Below are positions 58,775 through 64,000 of a DNA stretch of 64,000 nt, piece after piece; the stretch's first letter is position 1; every line of letters starts with the position of its first letter. The stretch is taken from the NCBI RefSeq assembly GCF_900626145.1, contig NZ_LR130816.1, forward strand, positions 1,091,960 through 1,155,959, read 5' to 3'. The position numbers and the translations under genes are program-made. The notes beneath the pieces were generated by a model. It made no database searches. It was given only the letters and a program-made list of their open reading frames with translations, and was not told the origin of the DNA. Origin of the DNA: Intestinimonas timonensis (GTDB taxonomy: Bacteria > Bacillota > Clostridia > Oscillospirales > Oscillospiraceae).

Positions 58775-61700
58775 GTGAATATGAAAACAAACACACACCG
58801 CCGCGGTCTGCACAGGATCGTGGCATTTTTACTCTGTGCGGTATGCGTCTTTAGTCTGCTCCCCGCCCAGGCGTTTGCGGCAGGCGTGGGCCAGAAAGCA
58901 AGCTCCTGGCTGGGCGATCAGTATGTGGGCTCTGACGGGCAGCATTATTATTCCCCGGCGCCTACCAATTTTCTTGCTTACAATTCGGACGGAACCACTG
59001 AGAAACGTTCCGGCTCCGGCGGCAGCGCCTACCGGCATTATATGCTGACGGATTCGGACGGTGTGACCCATTCGGTCTACTGTGTGGAGAGCGGGATTCC
59101 CTACAACACTTCCGAGAACACCTATACTTCGGAGAATGGGACCAACAGCAATTACCTGAATATGCTCCCTTCCGCTGCCAAGCGCGGCATTACCCTGACC
59201 GCGATCTATGGCTGGAAACCCGGCGCCTCCCTTCCTGTTTCCGGAATCAATGAGGACGATTATAAAATTGCGACGCAGATTATTCTCTGGGAATACCAGC
59301 AGCAGCTTCGGAGCGACCCCTACAGCAGACACGGCAACGGCCATGCTTCGGCGGACCAGTATTACAGTGTGATTGCCGGGCGTCCCGCGGAAAAGGCATA
59401 CAACTGGATTCTGGAACAGGTGGCGTCCCACTCCACCGTCCCTTCCTTTACCGCAGCGAAAAAGGGGGATGCCCCTGTTTTGGAGCTGAAATGGGACACC
59501 AGCAGAAAGGTCTATACCCTGACTGTTACCGACACCAACAACCTGAATATCGACCTGCAAATGCTTTCCGGCAGCGGCGTGTCTGTTACCCGAAATGGCA
59601 ACAAGTACACTTTTACCAGCAAGAACATGATTATGGACCCTGTGACCTTTGAATTCCGCAAGGACATTCCGGTTGCCAACGACATGCTGATCTGGGGCCG
59701 CCCTGGTTATCAGACCATGATGACCGGCGCCAGCGACCCGGTTTCCTTCTTCGTAAAGATCAAGACCGAGACCTACGGCACCGCAAAGATCGTAAAGACC
59801 AGCGAGGACGGCATTGTGTCCGGGATTTCCTTCCACATTTCCGGCACCGACATATTGGGAAATGAAGTCAACGAGAATGTCACCACCGGGGAAAACGGGC
59901 AGATCGCAAAGAAGCTCCTTCCCGGTACTTACCTTGTGACCGAGATTCCGGTAGACCGCTATGTGACCCCTTCCGCGCAGTATGTAACGGTGGAAAGCGG
60001 CCAGACTGCCTCTGTCCATTTCAGCAATATTTTGAAGAAATTCCGCGTCCATGTGGTAAAGAGTGACGCGGACACCGGAACCGCCCAGGGCGACGCTACC
60101 CTTGCGGGCGCGACTTACGGCCTGTTCAATAACGGCGATCTGGTAGATACCTATACCACCGGGCCGGACGGCAGCTTTATGACCCGCTACTATGTCTGCG
60201 GCGATAACTGGACCCTCCGTGAGATCGAGCCGAGTACCGGCTACCTTCTGAATGATACGGTCTATGAGGTGGGCGCTTCTCCTTCCCTGTACGAAGTGGA
60301 ACTGAACACCGCGGAGAACAATGTCACCGAAACCGTGATCTATGGCAATATTCAGCTTGTGAAGCATACGGACGATCCTGACCCGGATGTGTCCGAAGAT
60401 GAAAATACGGGGGAACCGAATGAGGGTGTGATCGAGCGCCCGGAGGCTGGCGCTGTCTTTGAAATCTACCTGAAGGCGGCGGGCAGCTATGACGCGGCAA
60501 AGGAAAGCGAGCGCGACCTGCTCACCACGGACAGCGACGGCTTTGCTTCCTCCAAAATGCTCCCTTACGGCCATTACACGGTCCACCAGACAGCCGGCGA
60601 GGAAGGCAAGGCGTTCATTCCTGATTTTACCGTCTTTATTTCCGCAAACGGCCAGACCTACAGCTATATCCTGAATAACCGCACCATTACCGCAAGGCTC
60701 AAAGTGGAGAAATGCGACGCCGAAACCGGGAACATTATTCCGATGACCGGCACGGGTTTCCAGATCAAAGACCTTTCCACCGGGGAATTTGTCACCCAGG
60801 AAATCTTCTACCCGACCCCGGAGACCCTTGATACCTTCTATGTTTCGGACGAAGGCTGGCTCATGCTGCCGGAACCTCTGCATACCGGGGATTATGAACT
60901 TTATGAGGTGGCGGCGCCTTACGGTTATGTCCTTTCCAGTGAGCCCGTACCGTTCACCATTGATGGCAGCGAGGCGATTGTGACCGTCACGCAGTACAAC
61001 ATGCCCCAAAAGGGACAGCTCACCATCACTAAGACCGGTGAGGTATTTGCTTCCGTCCAGGAGAACGAAGGTCTGTATCAGCCGGTGTATGAAGTCATGG
61101 GGCTGCCCGGCGCGGTCTATGATGTGATCGCCGACGAGGATATTTATACCGGCGACGGTACGCTGCGTGCGTCAAAAGATACGGTTGTGGAAACCCTTAC
61201 CACCGGGGACGACGGAACAGCACAGAGCGGGCTTTTGTACCTGGGTCGCTACCGCCTGGAGGAACGCCAGGCGCCGGCTGGCATGGTCGTAAACACTACG
61301 CCGGAATATGCGGAGCTTACCTATGCGGGTGAGACCGTGGAGATCACACAGACTGCTATCGGCCTTTATGACGAGCGCCAGAAGGTCGATGTTACCCTGT
61401 TCAAAGCTCTGGAAACAGACGAGCTCTTTGGCATTGGCTTTGGCGAGGAATACAAGGATATTTCCTTTGGCCTGTATGCTTCCGATGACCTGACGGCTGC
61501 GGATGGCAGCGTGATTCCGGCAGGCGGGCTTCTGGAAGTGGTTTCCGTTTCCGCGAATGAGGCGGGCGGATATGACGCTTCTTTTGCCTCTGACCTGCCT
61601 TTTGGCAGCTACTATGTGAAGGAGCGCACCACAAACGGCGCCTATGTCCTTTCCGATACCGAGTACCCGGTGGTATTTGAATACGCGGGTCAGGAGGCGA

Positions 61701-63673
61701 CGCTGGTACAGATTCTTGTAAACGAGGGTGAGGCCATTTCCAATGACCTGCTCCGCGGGCGTGTAGACGGTGTGAAATATGGCGAGAACGCGGACGGCGG
61801 CGAGTCTGTGAAGCTGGAAGGCGCGGTCATGGGCCTGTTTAAGCCTGATACCGAGGAATTTACCGAGGAAAACGCGCTGTTTACCGTTACTACTGGTGAG
61901 GACGGCAGCTTTGCCTTTGAGAATATCCCTTACGGCCACTGGATCGTAAAGGAGATCGCCGCGCCTGCGCTTTATACCATCAGCCCGGAAGAACACCATA
62001 TTTATATCGGTGTGGACGGCCAGAGCATTGAAATCCGTGTGGACGATACCCTGATCCGTGGCAGCGTGCAGGTCAGAAAGACCGAGGCCGCCCGCGAGCC
62101 TTCTTCCGTGGAGAAGGAGGACGAAGATAACAACACCTTTATGCGCTTCCTTTCCGGCGCGGTATTTGAGCTTTACGAGGATGTGAACGGCAACAAGGAA
62201 TTTGACAGCGAGGATAAGCTGCTGGGAACGCTTACGGAAACGGATGCCGGATTCCACACAGCGGAGAATCTTCTGGCAAAGGGCTATTTCGTGAAGGAAA
62301 GCAAAGCGCCGGAGGGCTACCAGCTCGACAAAAACGCCTACTACTTTGAGATCACCGAGGACGGCCAGACGGCAGTTGTGGAAAATGGCGAGGCCGGACG
62401 CGGATTTACCAATGAGGCGTACCGCGGCAATCTGAAAATCACAAAGGATTCCAGCGACGGGCGAAAGGATGGTTTTGCCATTGAGGTCAAGAGCGCGGAC
62501 GGCTCCTACTGTGAAACCTTTACCACACCGAAATCCGGTGTGATCGAGGTCAAGGGGCTGCGTGTCGGTATTTATACTGTAACAGAGGTTGCAAATCGGG
62601 CAAGCAAGGACTATATCATTCCTGACGCGGCCACGGTGGAAATCAAGGCGGATGAAACCGCGACGGTCCAGTTCTTCAATGAAAAGCCGGAGGAACCGAC
62701 AACCCCGGATAATCCGAACACGCCTTCCAATCCGTCTACTCCGACCACTCCGGGCAAACCCGTACCGCAGACCGGGGATGACAATTTCATTTTCCTGTAT
62801 GGGAGCCTTTTGGCGCTGGCTGTGATCGGCGGCGGACTGTTCGCAGCTTTCTACTTCAAAAGGGGGAAATACAGCAAAAGCACCCCTAAGACAAAGGCTG
62901 TCGGCATTACGGTGGTTTCTCTCTGCGCGGCGCTGGCCCTGTGCAGCGGCTTTCTGATGGTACGTGACATCAGCCAGTATACCAAAAGCGCCGGCGCCTA
63001 TGATGACCTGGCTTCTCATGTAGAGCTGCCGGAACAGACCGAAGCACCGGAGGAAGGCGAAACGGAACCTGCCGGGGAGGACCCTTCTGTGGTCCTCCCT
63101 GTGGTGGACTTTGAGGCTTTACGGGAGACCGGGCCGGACATCATCGGATGGCTCACCCTTCCCAATACGCCGATCAATTATCCGGTGACGCAGACAGACA
63201 ACAACGAGTATTACCTGCATCACCTGTATGACGGCACTTACAGCAAGGTTGGCTGTCTGTTTGCGGATTATGAGAATCAGGCAGACTTTTCAGACCGCAA
63301 TACCATTATCTACGGTCATAACATGCGGGATGATTCCATGTTCGCTACGCTGAACCAGTATGACGAACAGAGCTATTTTGATGAACACCCGCAGATGTAC
63401 CTTGTTACCCCGGACGGCGGCTATATCATGGAGATTTTCACAACCTTTGTGGCGAAACCGGCAGAATCCGGCAGCGACACTTCTCCCTGGCGTCTTAACT
63501 GGAAGGATGACGGCGCTTATACGACCTGGCTTAGCGCTATGGCGGAGCGTTCCGTTGTGGAAACGGATGTCACGGTGACAAGCAGCGATAAGGTGCTGAC
63601 CCTTTCCACCTGTACGCCCGGAGGCGCGAGCCGCTTCATCGTCATGGCAAAGCTGGTGGAAGTAAACAACTGA
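58775..63673 (+). CDS. Thioester/SpaA-repeat adhesin fused to class B sortase
   Basis: 1632 residues from GTG 58775. Signal peptide (residues 11-36), then an apparent thioester domain: Cys103 in SVYCVESG and Gln168 in ATQIILWEY, the Cys plus PhiQxxPhiW pattern of Gram-positive thioester adhesins. About nine SpaA/CnaB-type repeats follow, each ending in an E-motif-like strand (TYLVTEIPVDRY, DYELYEVAAPYGY, GYFVKESKAPEGY, IYTVTEVANRA). A Pro/Thr/Asn linker leads to VPQTG (1330-1334), membrane helix, KRGKYSK, a second helix and a class B sortase domain with His1515 (IYGHNM), Cys1613 (TLSTCTPGG) and Arg1620. Likely a covalent cell-cell or cell-host adhesin that supports mating and may anchor itself. 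No frameshift separates the two parts. Confidence 0.9.
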   Translation: MNMKTNTHRRGLHRIVAFLLCAVCVFSLLPAQAFAAGVGQKASSWLGDQYVGSDGQHYYSPAPTNFLAYNSDGTTEKRSGSGGSAYRHYMLTDSDGVTHSVYCVESGIPYNTSENTYTSENGTNSNYLNMLPSAAKRGITLTAIYGWKPGASLPVSGINEDDYKIATQIILWEYQQQLRSDPYSRHGNGHASADQYYSVIAGRPAEKAYNWILEQVASHSTVPSFTAAKKGDAPVLELKWDTSRKVYTLTVTDTNNLNIDLQMLSGSGVSVTRNGNKYTFTSKNMIMDPVTFEFRKDIPVANDMLIWGRPGYQTMMTGASDPVSFFVKIKTETYGTAKIVKTSEDGIVSGISFHISGTDILGNEVNENVTTGENGQIAKKLLPGTYLVTEIPVDRYVTPSAQYVTVESGQTASVHFSNILKKFRVHVVKSDADTGTAQGDATLAGATYGLFNNGDLVDTYTTGPDGSFMTRYYVCGDNWTLREIEPSTGYLLNDTVYEVGASPSLYEVELNTAENNVTETVIYGNIQLVKHTDDPDPDVSEDENTGEPNEGVIERPEAGAVFEIYLKAAGSYDAAKESERDLLTTDSDGFASSKMLPYGHYTVHQTAGEEGKAFIPDFTVFISANGQTYSYILNNRTITARLKVEKCDAETGNIIPMTGTGFQIKDLSTGEFVTQEIFYPTPETLDTFYVSDEGWLMLPEPLHTGDYELYEVAAPYGYVLSSEPVPFTIDGSEAIVTVTQYNMPQKGQLTITKTGEVFASVQENEGLYQPVYEVMGLPGAVYDVIADEDIYTGDGTLRASKDTVVETLTTGDDGTAQSGLLYLGRYRLEERQAPAGMVVNTTPEYAELTYAGETVEITQTAIGLYDERQKVDVTLFKALETDELFGIGFGEEYKDISFGLYASDDLTAADGSVIPAGGLLEVVSVSANEAGGYDASFASDLPFGSYYVKERTTNGAYVLSDTEYPVVFEYAGQEATLVQILVNEGEAISNDLLRGRVDGVKYGENADGGESVKLEGAVMGLFKPDTEEFTEENALFTVTTGEDGSFAFENIPYGHWIVKEIAAPALYTISPEEHHIYIGVDGQSIEIRVDDTLIRGSVQVRKTEAAREPSSVEKEDEDNNTFMRFLSGAVFELYEDVNGNKEFDSEDKLLGTLTETDAGFHTAENLLAKGYFVKESKAPEGYQLDKNAYYFEITEDGQTAVVENGEAGRGFTNEAYRGNLKITKDSSDGRKDGFAIEVKSADGSYCETFTTPKSGVIEVKGLRVGIYTVTEVANRASKDYIIPDAATVEIKADETATVQFFNEKPEEPTTPDNPNTPSNPSTPTTPGKPVPQTGDDNFIFLYGSLLALAVIGGGLFAAFYFKRGKYSKSTPKTKAVGITVVSLCAALALCSGFLMVRDISQYTKSAGAYDDLASHVELPEQTEAPEEGETEPAGEDPSVVLPVVDFEALRETGPDIIGWLTLPNTPINYPVTQTDNNEYYLHHLYDGTYSKVGCLFADYENQADFSDRNTIIYGHNMRDDSMFATLNQYDEQSYFDEHPQMYLVTPDGGYIMEIFTTFVAKPAESGSDTSPWRLNWKDDGAYTTWLSAMAERSVVETDVTVTSSDKVLTLSTCTPGGASRFIVMAKLVEVNN

Positions 63674-63738
63674 ACAGACTGAAAACCGGTGCGGGGGCAT
63701 GTGCTCCCGCACCAGTCATTTACAAGGAGGATTTTTCT

Positions 63739-64000
63739 ATGGTGAATACCATTGTTTCAATACCCGGCTATGTGCATCTGTACCGCTCCCTTCTTAGGTT
63801 TTACGACATGCCGGAAAATGAGATCAGGGAAATGCTGTACCTGCTGAACACGGCCAACCTGGACTGCTACGAGTATTACCACCCGGAGCGGGAACTGGTT
63901 GAAAGCGGCCCGGTAGCCTTCTGCCACTGGCTGGAGACGATGGACTGCCGGCCCTACCGCACGGAGGTACAGCTTTATAAGTCGCTGCTGTTCCTACAGC
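63739..64000 (+). CDS. ICE hypothetical protein (partial at right edge)
   Basis: ATG 63739 follows CAAGGAGG and the frame is open to the window end (87 codons). MVNTIVSIPGYVHLYRSLLR, FYDMPENEIREMLYLLNTAN and CYEYYHPERELVESGPVAFC are mainly helical with several Tyr and Cys. I do not recognise the family. It is on the same strand as the adhesin, 65 bases on, and belongs to the ICE. Confidence 0.65.
   Translation, partial: MVNTIVSIPGYVHLYRSLLRFYDMPENEIREMLYLLNTANLDCYEYYHPERELVESGPVAFCHWLETMDCRPYRTEVQLYKSLLFLQ

Larger units (their letters stand above)
15801..64000 (+). mobile_element. Integrative conjugative element (CD1115/Tn1549-like type), right end outside window
   Basis: From 15801 to the right edge, all native genes are on the plus strand and belong to one conjugation module: replication/primase proteins, polyvalent accessory proteins, PcfB, VirD4 (CD1115 family), Maff2, TrbL/VirB6, PrgI, VirB4, CD1108 hydrolase, DUF4315, DUF4366 and a SpaA-type adhesin. 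Neither a relaxase nor an integrase belonging to this ICE is in the window; they presumably lie further right. It is interrupted by a Tn4451-type transposon in virD4 and a group II intron in maff2. The left boundary is inferred from the point where it truncates a foreign integrase. Confidence 0.85.

Noticed and set aside
58829..63019. Two very long minus-strand frames (726 and 615 codons) opposite the adhesin
   Set aside because: They are antisense shadows of a GC-rich repeat gene with strong codon bias; no ribosome site and no family resemblance.

Overview
The window looks like an anaerobic gut Firmicute of class Clostridia (Oscillospiraceae or Lachnospiraceae type). The backbone genes are GC-rich, there are many strong Shine-Dalgarno sites and frequent UUG/GUG starts, and the mobile-element families (CD1115-type VirD4, Maff2, PrgI, CD1108, TnpV/TnpW, Cys_rich_VLP) are typical of Clostridia. 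Most of the 64 kb is mobile DNA, partly nested.

Layout. (1) 1-3.7 kb, minus strand: prophage remnant with a 5'-truncated large structural-type protein, a holin, an XhlA-like protein and a partial membrane protein. (2) 3.9-6.8 kb, minus strand: an AT-rich three-gene operon with its own promoter and terminator, containing a PD-(D/E)XK nuclease and two unknown partners; it is a candidate defence system. (3) 6.8-10.9 kb: decayed mobilisation and recombinase module (MobC, Cys-rich VLP protein, truncated ParB, three recombinase-associated fragments). (4) 11.2-15.2 kb: chromosomal genes (trmB, a small unknown gene, GldG tail plus DUF4340 protein, an S-layer-type fragment), with a suspicious junction of two 5'-truncated genes near 12.97 kb. 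(5) 15.3-15.8 kb: tRNA 3' end used as an attachment site, tRNA-type terminators and the tail of a tyrosine integrase. (6) 15.8 kb to the right edge: an integrative conjugative element (ICE) with replication/primase genes, accessory polyvalent proteins, PcfB, VirD4, Maff2, TrbL/VirB6, SpoVG-like, MT-A70 methylase, PrgI, VirB4, a CD1108 peptidoglycan hydrolase, DUF4315, DUF4366 and a giant surface adhesin.

Two elements have inserted into this ICE. A Tn4451-type mobilisable transposon of 18,580 bp (27159-45738) splits virD4; removing it restores a 615-codon reading frame exactly. It carries tnpX, tnpV, tnpW, a MobA/MobL relaxase with a RSF1010-like nick region, a replisome organiser and DnaC-like loader, a dinJ-yafQ pair, three sigma-like proteins, and a cargo operon of AraC regulator, ECF transporter (S, T, A), HTH-less AraC-like sensor, two half-ABC transporters and a DtxR-type regulator, which together suggest metal or metallophore handling. 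A group II intron (46927-49696) splits maff2; removing it restores a 71-codon frame.

Most interesting: (a) a 1632-residue ICE protein with an N-terminal thioester-adhesin signature, about nine SpaA/CnaB-type repeats, a VPQTG sorting motif and a class B sortase fused after it; (b) the transposon ends, which on circularisation would create a TTGACA-N17-TATGCT promoter for tnpX while removing half of a terminator hairpin that shields tnpX in the integrated state; (c) the nuclease operon. Both insertions hit essential transfer genes, so the ICE is probably unable to transfer unless the transposon excises and the intron splices.
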